Of a stretch of 64,000 bases of DNA, positions 10,301 to 19,202 are shown piece after piece. The stretch comes from an uncultured Chlorobiaceae bacterium (GTDB lineage Bacteria > Bacteroidota > Chlorobiia > Chlorobiales > Chlorobiaceae). Numbering within the stretch: the first letter of the stretch is position 1; every line of letters starts with the position of its first letter. The notes below the pieces were generated by a model. It searched no databases. It was not told the origin of the DNA and saw only the letters and a list, made by a program, of their open reading frames with translations. The translations under genes were made by a program, and so were the position numbers. The stretch is taken from NCBI GenBank assembly GCA_903824295.1, contig CAIJWE010000030.1:1-64000 (forward strand). The letters are read 5' to 3'.

Positions 10301-10502
10301 CAGACCCAAGAATTGAAAGTTCTGTAGTGACTGGTGGCAAAAGAAGACGGCATGTTAAAAGTGCCGCCATTTCTTGAAGCATACCGAAAAAGGCGAACAG
10401 CGAAAAAGAGGGGGTTACCATATCAAACTGGCAACCTGCGGTGAGTTTTGATCGAAGGTAGTCGATGACTCGGTCTGTTCCACTGTTTTGAACAAGCTTC
10501 AT
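7308..10502 (-). CDS. SNF2/DEAD-family helicase with N-terminal PLD-like domain
   Basis: 1064 aa; IIADSVGLGKTFEALAIIKYHE, VVIDESHNFRN, LMLSATPVNN, RFGRIDRIGS helicase motifs; PLD-like N-terminal region. Confidence 0.9.
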   Translation of the reverse strand: MKLVQNSGTDRVIDYLRSKLTAGCQFDMVTPSFSLFAFFGMLQEMAALLTCRLLLPPVTTELSILGSEADRAARNRLQNRWIASRLQQWLQSKSEVKLAPGAVPQGAFVVRDGDAVPEQVLLGSLAFTTDGLGLTPGNPLNLIQASETPEEALLLSKWFDAQWSGLAENPKAKTELIGLLQSLASHREPYLVYSLILYNIFRDRDEDLDEERIVKSATGIRNTVVWKKLYRFQRDGVIGALDKLNRFGGCIIADSVGLGKTFEALAIIKYHELRNDRVLVLCPKRLRDNWTLYKANDRRNFLAPDRFNYDVLNHTDLSRDGGFSGDIDLSHVNWGNYDLVVIDESHNFRNKAANKGKETRYDHLMRKIIKEGVKTRVLMLSATPVNNRLADLRNQIAFATEGNDSALLAHGISSIDSTTRLAQKQFNRWLDLDEAERIPVRLIEMLGFDYFTLLDLLTIARSRKHVEKYYGISETGRFPDRLKPINIQADVDRAGEFRPIREINQEIRRLNLASYAPLRYVLPHKQEAYDRKYSTRVRGGEGFFRQADREESLIHLLRINMLKRMESAVSSFALTVQRQLRDVEAMLARIESKTTELEEIDIADVDLDDPAFESLLVGRKVKVLLQDVDLIKWKQELIEDRNRLATLYAAAAQVDAQRDAKLAALRDVIATKYRNPINPGNSKVIVFTAFTDTARYLYDQLAPWAKSELHLESALIAGSGSNQTTLSGLRKDQSTLLSAFAPRSKERPEELSNEGNIDLLIATDCISEGQNLQDCDWLINYDIHWNPVRIIQRFGRIDRIGSPNRCIQLVNFWPNMELEEYINLEQRVSGKMVLLDISATGEENLIEQQSGNQMNDLEYRRKQLLKLQETVIDLEDLSSGVSIADLTLTDIRLDLAQYLKANPEVLETLPPGSFAVTTTAEADIAPGIIFCLRAEGEAARRIPDAGYPLGTHYLVHVGDDGSVILPYTQAKQILDRLKRLCLGRDMADAGACARFDKATKQGEEMLAAQRLLAAAVASVAGKNQERAVASLFTPGGTHAMKGEFAGINDFEVMAYLVILPEATV

Positions 10503-10905
10503 AGGCGGTGACTTCCGGTTTGAATCGTAACCAATCGGTTTATAATGGAAAAGAAGAACTTAACTTCATTGGGAATGACGAGATTACACTCTGTACTCTT
10601 ATTTATCATTTATTCACATCAAACGAAAGAAATAACGTAGGTTACAGGCAAAATTATTGCCGGTTTTATGTGGAATAAAGCACAGATAAAAGAACAAATG
10701 CTGTCCGGAGGATAACAAATGCTGATTTCTTTCATAAAAGGTTTTTTATACACCATTTTTCCCCCTCATGCCATCATCCAGCAACGATTTTACTATCTCA
10801 AAAAAAAACTTCGTTTGAAGAGCTATGCTTCATCTCATCGAAGCGGGTAACTTTACCATGCCAGCATGTTATCCCCTTTTACATTCAAACCGAGCCTTGA
10901 TGCCG

Positions 10906-11586
10906 TCACTCAACCTGCTCAATACAGTTGCTGCCCTGATAGCGGGCATTGTTTACCTGTGTTGATACCGGATACATGTCCAAAATGCCGTTATCAGCGG
11001 GAACCAGCATCGTTGCAAGTGTTCTGGGATCAGCTTCAAGCCATGTTTTCCAGTTTTCGGGTTCGAGAATTACTGGCATTCGGTCATGGAGAGTTGCGAT
11101 CTGCTCATTTGCCGCAGTGGTGATGATGGTGCAGGTCGTGATTGCGGGTTCTTCGGTATTCTTTGGCTTCCAGGTGTCCCACAGTCCGGCAAATGCCATG
11201 GGCAAGCCATCCGCCCGGTGGATGTACCAGGGTTGCTTCTTTTTGCCTTCGGTGCGTTCCCACTCATAAAAGCCGCTTGCCGGAATCAGGCAGTGGTTCC
11301 GCCCAACCAGATGCCGGTAATAGGGTTTCGTGACCAAAGATTCAGCCCGTGCGTTTATTGGCCTGATTTTGGGAAGTTCCTTGGCCCAACGGGGAATCAA
11401 CCCCCATCGTGCCGAGGTGATGTTATAGGGCTCATGGCTGGCCTGCAGGATGATAATATCCGTTTCCGGAGGGATGTTGTACCGATTTGTCTTGGGGTAA
11501 TCCTGATACTCTTCAAACGGCAACTCCAGTTGGCGCAGGAGGTCAAGGAAGTACTTCAATTCGTAAAACCCGAATCGTCCGCACAT
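10906..11586 (-). CDS. SOS response-associated peptidase (SRAP; YedK/HMCES family)
   Basis: MCGRFGFYEL start with catalytic Cys2; SARWGLIPRWAKELPKIRPINARAESL..., CLIPASGFYEW motifs. Confidence 0.95.
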   Translation of the reverse strand: MCGRFGFYELKYFLDLLRQLELPFEEYQDYPKTNRYNIPPETDIIILQASHEPYNITSARWGLIPRWAKELPKIRPINARAESLVTKPYYRHLVGRNHCLIPASGFYEWERTEGKKKQPWYIHRADGLPMAFAGLWDTWKPKNTEEPAITTCTIITTAANEQIATLHDRMPVILEPENWKTWLEADPRTLATMLVPADNGILDMYPVSTQVNNARYQGSNCIEQVE

Positions 11587-11737
11587 ATTTTCGCCTTATT
11601 TTTCCGTTGACAAATATTCCTGTTCATCACACTCTCTGTACAAGAATATAGCACTACGATGACGTATATGGAGTGGTGGCCGCTTTTTTACCAACTCCCC
11701 ATCTCCTCTTCAAAATGTATATTCCGGTAATGAAAAC

Positions 11738-12202
11738 ATGCGAACGACGATGCGACTCTCCAAAATACATGCCGGCCCGGTGCTGGACTTCTTCACTCCT
11801 GACTTTACAATGCAGCTTGAACTGCCGCTTGCCGGCACGGCTATTGCTGCGGGTTTCCCTTCTCCGGCTGAAGAGTATCTGGATCTGGCCCTTGACCTGA
11901 ACAAAGAGTTGATCAAGCACCCGGCAGCCACCTTTTATGCGAGGGTGAAAGGTGGCTCGATGGTTGATGCGGGCATTCAGGATGGTGACTTGCTGGTTAT
12001 CGACAAGGCCCTTGAGCCAAGAGAGGGCGCCATTGCGGTTTGCTATCTTGACGGGGAGTTTACGGTGAAGCGACTGGCTGTGCGGGAAGAGGGCGTCTAC
12101 CTGATGCCGGCCAATGATGAATTCAGGCCGATCAGAATCACTGAAGAAAATGACTTTCTGGTGTGGGGCATCGTTGCTTATGTAATTCACAAACCGGGAT
12201 AA
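11738..12202 (+). CDS. umuD: UmuD-like S24 peptidase (translesion polymerase accessory)
   Basis: AGFPSPAEEYLDLALDLNKELIKHPAATFYARVKGGSMVDAGIQDGDLLVIDKALEP...; directly upstream of umuC. Confidence 0.93.
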   Translation: MRTTMRLSKIHAGPVLDFFTPDFTMQLELPLAGTAIAAGFPSPAEEYLDLALDLNKELIKHPAATFYARVKGGSMVDAGIQDGDLLVIDKALEPREGAIAVCYLDGEFTVKRLAVREEGVYLMPANDEFRPIRITEENDFLVWGIVAYVIHKPG

Positions 12203-12225
12203 CCCCCCTGCTGGAGATAGACCCC

Positions 12226-13500
12226 ATGTTTGCCCTTGTTGACTGCAATAACTTCTATGCTTCGTGTGAACGGGTGTTCAACCCCTATCTGCGATTGCGC
12301 CCGGTTGTTGTGTTGTCGAACAACGATGGCTGCATTATTGCCCGCTCTGAAGAGGCCAAGGCGCTTGGCATTCAGATGGGAACGCCGGAATTCAAGTGCC
12401 GCCCATTGATCAGGCAGCATGATGTGGCGGTCTTCTCCTCAAACTTTGCCCTCTATGGCGATATGTCGTCACGGGTGATGATGACGCTTGCCGCTCTTGC
12501 GCCTGAAATTGAAGTCTACTCCATTGATGAGGCTTTTCTGGATATGTCTGGCTTTGCGCGCTTTGACCTGACGGAGTACGGCAGACTGATTCGCAAGACA
12601 GTCCGGCAGCATACCGGCATTCCGGTCTGTGTGGGCATGGCGCCAACAAAAACGCTTGCGAAAATTGCCAACCGGCTGGCAAAAAAGAACCCGCACTATC
12701 AGGGTGTCTGCGTGCTCGAAACCCGTGCCGAGATCCAGGCCGCGCTTGAGCGAACGAAGGTTGAGGATATCTGGGGCATCGGGAGGCAGTGGAGCAAGGT
12801 GTTGCAGGCAAAGCGGATTGAGAGCGCCGCTGACCTGGCGGATTCTCCTGCTGCATGGGTACGCAAGCACCTGCACATCGTCGGCGCAAGAATTCAGGCT
12901 GAGCTGCAGGGCAAATCCTGCCTGCCGATGGAGCTGGTTCGGCCTGCAAAGCAAAGCATCTGCACTTCACGATCATTTGGTCGCAGCGTTACCAACCTGG
13001 AGGAGTTGCAGCAGGCCGTGGCGACGTTTGCGGGCAAGTGCGCGGTGAAGCTGCGAAAAGAGAACACTCTGGCTTCGCTGATTACCGTTTTTATCGCGAC
13101 CAGCCCGTTCGATGATTCATGCGAGCGATACTGGGGCACCAGGACGGCTTCCCTGCCCTGCCCTACAAATAACTCCATTGCCATTCTGCAGTCAGCGCAA
13201 ACAATGCTTGACGGCATCTTTCGTGCCGGGAAGAGCTACAAAAAGGCTGGTGTTCTGGTAAGCGGTATCGTGCCGCAAGCACCATGCAGCACCACGCTTT
13301 CGCTTTTTGCTGAAGAAGCGCCTGTACACAATGAGCGGGATCAGAAGATCATGCAGGTGATGGACACCATCAACAATCGCTATGGCAGTGGTGCCGTGCG
13401 GCTGGCGGCGGAGAACTCTGAGAGCTGGAAACCGCATCAGCAGCGGCTTTCTGCACGATATACGACACAGTGGGATGATATTATTGAGGTGAAGGTGTGA
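12226..13500 (+). CDS. umuC: DNA polymerase V catalytic subunit (Y-family)
   Basis: MFALVDCNNFYASCERVFNPYLRLRPVVVLSNNDGCIIARSEEAKALG...; ORF track opens earlier at 12163 but ATG 12226 fits the family start. Confidence 0.95.
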   Translation: MFALVDCNNFYASCERVFNPYLRLRPVVVLSNNDGCIIARSEEAKALGIQMGTPEFKCRPLIRQHDVAVFSSNFALYGDMSSRVMMTLAALAPEIEVYSIDEAFLDMSGFARFDLTEYGRLIRKTVRQHTGIPVCVGMAPTKTLAKIANRLAKKNPHYQGVCVLETRAEIQAALERTKVEDIWGIGRQWSKVLQAKRIESAADLADSPAAWVRKHLHIVGARIQAELQGKSCLPMELVRPAKQSICTSRSFGRSVTNLEELQQAVATFAGKCAVKLRKENTLASLITVFIATSPFDDSCERYWGTRTASLPCPTNNSIAILQSAQTMLDGIFRAGKSYKKAGVLVSGIVPQAPCSTTLSLFAEEAPVHNERDQKIMQVMDTINNRYGSGAVRLAAENSESWKPHQQRLSARYTTQWDDIIEVKV

Positions 13501-13817
13501 CTGATGCGTGGCGCCTTAACCTTTATCTGGAAACTGTCGACAGAGCTGCCCATCGGACCCCATGGCACGCACTGCGCTGTATAAAATGCTGTTCAAAAAA
13601 ACAAATCACTTCCATCCATTATTCCATTCCGCTTGTTCTCGCTTTGCTGCGAGGAGTTGATCAAAATTTTACCAGCACCACCGTACTCTCACCGGCCGAA
13701 AAAATTATTTCAGGAATTAATAAAACTCCTCCCCTATAAAATCCACGAAGAAGCTTATTTTATGCTCAGAACTCTGAGGATAAACGACCGATTTTTTTCA
13801 TAACAATATCCCATTCG

Positions 13818-14897
13818 ATGACCGAACCGCTCCATAATATAACAGACTTGTCCCTCAAGGAACTTCAGCAGGCACTAAGTGCGCTCGGAGAACCGTCATT
13901 CAGGGCGACACAGATACATCAGTGGCTGTTCAGTCACCATGCTGCAAGTTTTGACGACATGACCATACTGAGTCTTGCTTTGCGCAAAAAGCTTTCGGAG
14001 AGTTTTTCAATCCACAAGTTAAAGGCTGTTGACCATACGGAGTGCTTTGAAGAGAGTTGCGAGAGTCCTACAGAGAAAATTCTGCTTGAGCTGCAGGATA
14101 TGAACAAAGTGGAAAGTGTTCTGATTGCATCGGAAAACAGAATGACTGCCTGTGTTTCATCACAGATCGGCTGCCCGCTGCAGTGCCCTTTTTGTGCAAC
14201 GGGAAGAATGGGTTTCCGACGCAATCTCACTGCCGGAGAAATTACCGGTCAAATCTACGCACTCAACGAACTGCTTGCGGCGCGGGAGACGGGCAAAGCC
14301 ATCACCAACATTGTTTTTATGGGCATGGGTGAGCCATTGCTGAACACCGACAACGTCATTGAGGCCATTGAAACCCTCAGCACAAGAAATTACCGATTCT
14401 GCCTTTCACAGAAAAGAATCACCATTTCAACGGTCGGTGTGATCCCTGAAATTCAGCGGCTGGGAAAATCGGGGATGAAAACAAAGCTTGCCGTATCCCT
14501 CCATTCTGCCGATCAAGAGAAACGTGAGTCACTGATGCCGATTGCAGCAAGGCAATATCCACTCAAGGAGCTCGGAAAATCACTTTGTGAGTACAGCTCT
14601 TCGACTGGAATGCCTGTCACCATTGTCTATCTGCTCCTCAGGGGGATCAACGACTCACTTGATGATGCAAAGATGCTTGCCCGGTTTGCCAAAACCTTTT
14701 TATGCAAAATAAATTTGATTGATTACAATTCAATCAATAATATTAAATTCAAACCTGTTTGTAGCTCAGCCAGAGAGATATTCCAGCAGTATCTCATGAA
14801 TTCAGGACTGCATGTCACCGTCAGAAAAAGCTACGGTTCCACCATTAATGCGGCATGTGGGCAACTGGCAACAATCGGGATGCAAAACCGGCAATAA
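13818..14897 (+). CDS. rlmN: 23S rRNA (adenine(2503)-C(2))-methyltransferase
   Basis: Radical SAM CPFCATGRMGF; GMGEPLLN; family-typical N and C termini. Confidence 0.95.
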   Translation: MTEPLHNITDLSLKELQQALSALGEPSFRATQIHQWLFSHHAASFDDMTILSLALRKKLSESFSIHKLKAVDHTECFEESCESPTEKILLELQDMNKVESVLIASENRMTACVSSQIGCPLQCPFCATGRMGFRRNLTAGEITGQIYALNELLAARETGKAITNIVFMGMGEPLLNTDNVIEAIETLSTRNYRFCLSQKRITISTVGVIPEIQRLGKSGMKTKLAVSLHSADQEKRESLMPIAARQYPLKELGKSLCEYSSSTGMPVTIVYLLLRGINDSLDDAKMLARFAKTFLCKINLIDYNSINNIKFKPVCSSAREIFQQYLMNSGLHVTVRKSYGSTINAACGQLATIGMQNRQ

Positions 14898-14909
14898 TCT
14901 CTAACCGTC

Positions 14910-15698
14910 TTGATAATCATGGAGTTGATCGATCTTATTCCTTTCAAAAGTGAATTAACCAAAGCCTACCATGGTCTTACGAGTAATGCGACGCACACCT
15001 CGGAAAACCCTGTTTTCAATGAATTGAAGGTGCGCCGGTACGACCGGCCAATCGCCGACGTCTCGGAATTTATTCTCAGTAAAATTGATCACTGGATCGG
15101 CTGGAACCTGATAAGCGAAAGAACCGCGGTTGGCGGTATGGTTACCATTCGAGCCGAAGTGAGCTCCTTTATCCTTTTTGGCCTGAAAATCAATGTCACC
15201 TTCGGGCTTCTTGAGGAAACGGATCTTAATGGCCGTTTCATCACCACGGTAAATGCCAAGGCAGAAACCCACATAGAATCGAAGGGCGATCTTGGTGAAA
15301 GCCGCCGCACGATCAGAATGATGCTTGGTGCAATGGATTTTGCATTCCGGACCGAAATGATCACCGAAGAGGATTATCAGTACCGCTCACTGGACGTACA
15401 GGGCTCTGCTGCAGCCTCCCAGCAACTTTTCAATGATCTCCAGTTGCAGCATCATTCGCAGCCTGAAGGCGCTTTGAAAGGCACAACAATCGAATTCAAG
15501 AAAAAGCCTACAAAACAGACTATTCAGCTTAAACCCGCCGCTAAACCTGACGAGCCACTCCTTGCACCCTCTCCCATTTCAGGCGCTGAAGAACAGAATG
15601 GATTATCGACAAGCGCCCCCGCAGACAGTACCGCCGATGAAGAAAGAAGAGTGACAAAACCAAAAATCATGATTGTTACGACAAAAAAAACCCTATAA
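14910..15698 (+). CDS. Conserved hypothetical protein with low-complexity C-terminal tail
   Basis: 262 aa ORF in a same-strand gene run between rlmN and adk; no recognised domain. Confidence 0.6.
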   Translation: MIIMELIDLIPFKSELTKAYHGLTSNATHTSENPVFNELKVRRYDRPIADVSEFILSKIDHWIGWNLISERTAVGGMVTIRAEVSSFILFGLKINVTFGLLEETDLNGRFITTVNAKAETHIESKGDLGESRRTIRMMLGAMDFAFRTEMITEEDYQYRSLDVQGSAAASQQLFNDLQLQHHSQPEGALKGTTIEFKKKPTKQTIQLKPAAKPDEPLLAPSPISGAEEQNGLSTSAPADSTADEERRVTKPKIMIVTTKKTL

Positions 15699-15708
15699 AA
15701 TCAGTTTG

Positions 15709-16365
15709 ATGAGAATTATTCTACTGGGAGCACCGGGGGCCGGAAAAGGCACACAGTCGAACTATATATCAAAAACCCTCGGGATACCGCAGATATCGAC
15801 TGGAGACATGTTGCGTGCTGCGGTGAGCACAGGAACTCCTCTGGGTATCGCGGCAAAAAAAGTGATGGATAACGGACAACTTGTTTCCGATGAGATTATT
15901 ATCGGTCTGGTCAAAGAGCGCCTGACTGAGAGTGATTGCGTCAATGGTTGTCTTTTCGACGGCTTTCCACGTACACTCAACCAGGCCGAATCGTTGAGAA
16001 AAGACGGGATCCACATTGACCATATTGTAGAAATCAATGTTGCCGATCGAGAGATTATTGAACGCATGAGCGGACGCCGCGTACACCTTGGATCTGGCAG
16101 AACCTATCATGTAAAGTACAATCCACCAAAAAAAGCCGGCGTTGATGATGAAACCGGAGAGCTTCTGGTACAAAGAGATGATGATCATGAAAATACGGTA
16201 AAAAAACGGCTTCAGATCTATCACGCTCAAACTGCACCGCTGATCGAATACTATTTGAACCTGTCAAAGAACGGTGACCCTGATGCTCCGCGTTATTACA
16301 AAATACAGGGTACAGGAAAGGTGGAAGATATTCGTGACAGGATTCTTGAAGCTCTGAGTGTCTGA
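15709..16365 (+). CDS. adk: Adenylate kinase
   Basis: [51 protein letters not shown]. Confidence 0.96.
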   Translation: MRIILLGAPGAGKGTQSNYISKTLGIPQISTGDMLRAAVSTGTPLGIAAKKVMDNGQLVSDEIIIGLVKERLTESDCVNGCLFDGFPRTLNQAESLRKDGIHIDHIVEINVADREIIERMSGRRVHLGSGRTYHVKYNPPKKAGVDDETGELLVQRDDDHENTVKKRLQIYHAQTAPLIEYYLNLSKNGDPDAPRYYKIQGTGKVEDIRDRILEALSV

Positions 16366-16392
16366 CTCCACGAATAAAGAGTCTTCAAATAG

Positions 16393-16421
16393 AAAAGTCA
16401 GTACTTTTGTACTGGCTTTTT
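16393..16421 (+). terminator. Rho-independent terminator-like hairpin after adk
   Basis: AAAAGTCAGTAC-TTTT-GTACTGGCTTTT stem (one G:T pair) ending in T-run. Confidence 0.7.
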
Positions 16422-16434
16422 CTCTTTCATTATT

Positions 16435-18873
16435 ATGTACGCACTGATCGGGACAGAAACGTTATTCAGAGGCGAACCCTTTATCGCCATAGTGCCTGAA
16501 ATACTGGAACACGATATCCGTACGGGATGTATGGTGCTTCTTTCGGTAAAAGCGGGTAATGGGCGGATCTCAATAGGCTATATTCTGAGCCTGACGAACC
16601 AGAATAGTGGCGAAGTATCAAGCGTGGAACTGCTCGATCTGCTCTACGGCGGAGAGCCCGTGTTCAGCCCTTCCCTTTTGCGGCTGACCGAATGGATGGC
16701 TGATTATTATCTCACAAGGAGAGTTGATACCCTTATTGCCGCCCTTCCCGCGGCCGTAAGGACTACGGTGCATGATGTCGTTGAAATAACGGATTTTACG
16801 CTCAAGTCTGATGGTCAGAAAGTCATCAATACGGCACTCCGTCGCTCCATCATGCAGGTCATGATTGTAGAGAAGCGCTTGACGGTTCATCAGTTGCAGC
16901 GCCGTATCGGAAAAAAACAGCTTTACCGCACCATTGCTGCGCTTGAACGGGGAGGAGAAGTGAAACTCTCGAAAAAGTTTTCATCCACAAAAGCCCGTCA
17001 GAAACTTGCCTGGTGCCTGAGCAACTCATTGCCGGAAAATATAGACGAGATACTGAAAAGCTCTCCGAAGCAGCTTGAAGCAATCAGAAAACTGGCATCT
17101 CTGGATGAAAGCGGCGCTTTTGCTGAAACCATCGGCAGTTCAAGGGAGACGCTTAAAGCCCTTGAAAAAAAGGGATTTGTTGAAAAATTTTTAAGGGATC
17201 AAACAAGCCACTTTACGACCGGTTTTGCTGAAGTGGCACAATCACCAAAAACACCGACAGCTTTACAGCAGAAGGCGCTTGAACAGTTGATTGGTGAGTT
17301 TGACAAGGGAGAATACAGCACCTTTCTGCTTCACGGTGTGACTGGAAGCGGAAAAACCCTGATATATATCGAGCTGCTGAAAAAAGTTCTTGCGGCAGGA
17401 AAAACCGCCATTGTGCTGGTTCCTGAAATAGCTTTGACCCCACAGACAGCAGGGCGCTTTCGTGAGCATTTTCATGAGGAGATCACCATTCTTCACAGTG
17501 CCATGAGCAATCAGGAAAAATATGATGCCTGGCATAGCCTGCGACTTGGAAAAAGCAAAATTGCCCTTGGTGCTCGCTCAACCATCTTTGCTCCACTTGA
17601 AAACCTCGGCGCCATTATTGTCGATGAAGAGCACGACAGTGCCTACAAGCAGGATCGCAATCCGCGCTACCATGCTCGGGACGCTGCTGTGATGAGGGCA
17701 ATGTTCAGCAAGGCTATCTGCGTGCTCGGCTCAGCAACTCCTTCGTTTGAGTCATACAACAACGCTGTTACGGGCAAATACACGCTTGTCAAACTCCCGG
17801 ATCGGGTCGATGGTGCAACAATGCCCTCGCTCACACTGATCCGGATGAAAGAGAGTCCAAAGGCTTCTGCTTCCATTTCAGAGCTCCTTTGCCGTCAGAT
17901 AGAGATCCGTCTGGAAAAAGACGAGCAGGTTATTCTTCTGCAAAACAGGAGAGGCTTTGCCGGCAGTATATTTTGTCTTGGATGTGGTCATATCCCGCTC
18001 TGCCGTTTCTGCAATATTCCTCTGGTCTATCACTCCACCCAGAAACAGCTTCGCTGCCACTACTGCGGCCACACCACAAGATTCACGGAGTCGTGCATGA
18101 AATGCTCTTCGACCAACCTCTTTTATAAAAGCAGTGGTACCGAGCGAATTGAGGATGAGCTGAAAACCCTCTTCCCCGAAGAAAAAATCCTGCGAATGGA
18201 TGTCGATACCACCTCTACCAAAGGCTCTCATGGCCGGATTTTGAGGGAGTTTCATGACCGCAAGGCGCGGATTCTGCTCGGCACGCAAATGGTCGCCAAA
18301 GGTCTTGATTTTCCGTCGGTCACCCTTGTTGGAGTTCTCATGGCCGATATCGGGCTCAACATCCCCGACTTTCGCGCTTCAGAGAGGACTTTTTCGCTCC
18401 TCACGCAGGTTGCCGGACGTGCAGGGCGCTCTTCGATTCCTGGAGAGGTCTACTTCCAGGTTTACAACATGGAGAACGATGTTTTTCCTGCTCTTTTACT
18501 GGGAAAGGAGAGTTATGAAAAATTTTTTCTTCAGGAAACCGCCATAAGAAGAGAGCTCCACTACCCTCCGGCATCCCGGCTCATAAAATTTGAGTGCAGC
18601 GCAGAAGATGAAAAGCAGGCAGAAACTGCGGCGCTCTCTTGCAAAATGACCCTGGCACATCATCTTCCTGCTGAAAAAGGGGCCATTCTTGGACCTGCTC
18701 CAGCCTGTATTGCAAAAATAAGGGGACGATACCGCTACCAGGTGGTCGTTAAACTTTTTGATGGCAAACTCTCGCCTCTCTTTGTCCGGCAGATGAGCGA
18801 CGACATCATGGCCCGCTTCCGTTCCGCAGGGCTCTCCTTTACTGTTGACGTTGACCCCCAGAACCTCATGTAG
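16435..18873 (+). CDS. priA: Primosomal protein N' (replication restart helicase)
   Basis: HGVTGSGKTLIYIELL Walker A, DEEHDSAYKQ, Cys zinc-binding cluster CLGCGHIPLCRFCNIPL...CHYCGH. Confidence 0.95.
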   Translation: MYALIGTETLFRGEPFIAIVPEILEHDIRTGCMVLLSVKAGNGRISIGYILSLTNQNSGEVSSVELLDLLYGGEPVFSPSLLRLTEWMADYYLTRRVDTLIAALPAAVRTTVHDVVEITDFTLKSDGQKVINTALRRSIMQVMIVEKRLTVHQLQRRIGKKQLYRTIAALERGGEVKLSKKFSSTKARQKLAWCLSNSLPENIDEILKSSPKQLEAIRKLASLDESGAFAETIGSSRETLKALEKKGFVEKFLRDQTSHFTTGFAEVAQSPKTPTALQQKALEQLIGEFDKGEYSTFLLHGVTGSGKTLIYIELLKKVLAAGKTAIVLVPEIALTPQTAGRFREHFHEEITILHSAMSNQEKYDAWHSLRLGKSKIALGARSTIFAPLENLGAIIVDEEHDSAYKQDRNPRYHARDAAVMRAMFSKAICVLGSATPSFESYNNAVTGKYTLVKLPDRVDGATMPSLTLIRMKESPKASASISELLCRQIEIRLEKDEQVILLQNRRGFAGSIFCLGCGHIPLCRFCNIPLVYHSTQKQLRCHYCGHTTRFTESCMKCSSTNLFYKSSGTERIEDELKTLFPEEKILRMDVDTTSTKGSHGRILREFHDRKARILLGTQMVAKGLDFPSVTLVGVLMADIGLNIPDFRASERTFSLLTQVAGRAGRSSIPGEVYFQVYNMENDVFPALLLGKESYEKFFLQETAIRRELHYPPASRLIKFECSAEDEKQAETAALSCKMTLAHHLPAEKGAILGPAPACIAKIRGRYRYQVVVKLFDGKLSPLFVRQMSDDIMARFRSAGLSFTVDVDPQNLM

Positions 18874-19202
18874 CCGCTCCGCTCGTTTTGCCCCTTTACC
18901 TGCATTCCGGCAAAAGCCCGAAAACCTCTGCCTGACCACTTGGTGCCAGCAAAAACACTCCGTAATCAGCGCTTTTTCTCGCTCTAATAAACAGGCGACT
19001 TCTGGCGCAGAGGCTTCCGTTTATGGACATACGTGTGGTTTTTTGTCAATTCACCAAAACAGCCTTACTTTATTTACATAAATGTATTTTTTAATTAAAA
19101 AAATTCTGTTACTTTTGACCTGCGCCTTAATTATTAAAAGCGATTAATTCATAAATACAAGTTTGGCCAGAGTAAACTCTTAACCATCTAAATATCAATC
19201 GC

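Noticed and set aside
542-10502. DISARM or BREX assignment for the left operon
   Set aside because: No drmA/drmB-like, PglZ, BrxC or Lon-like genes seen; only helicase and methyltransferase are shared in general terms.
11587-11737. Canonical LexA/SOS box between SRAP and umuD
   Set aside because: CTGTACAAGAATATAG is only a partial match to CTG-N10-CAG; not enough to call.
13497-13739. 80-aa ORF after umuC
   Set aside because: Overlaps the umuC stop; low-complexity composition and no recognisable domain; likely non-coding.
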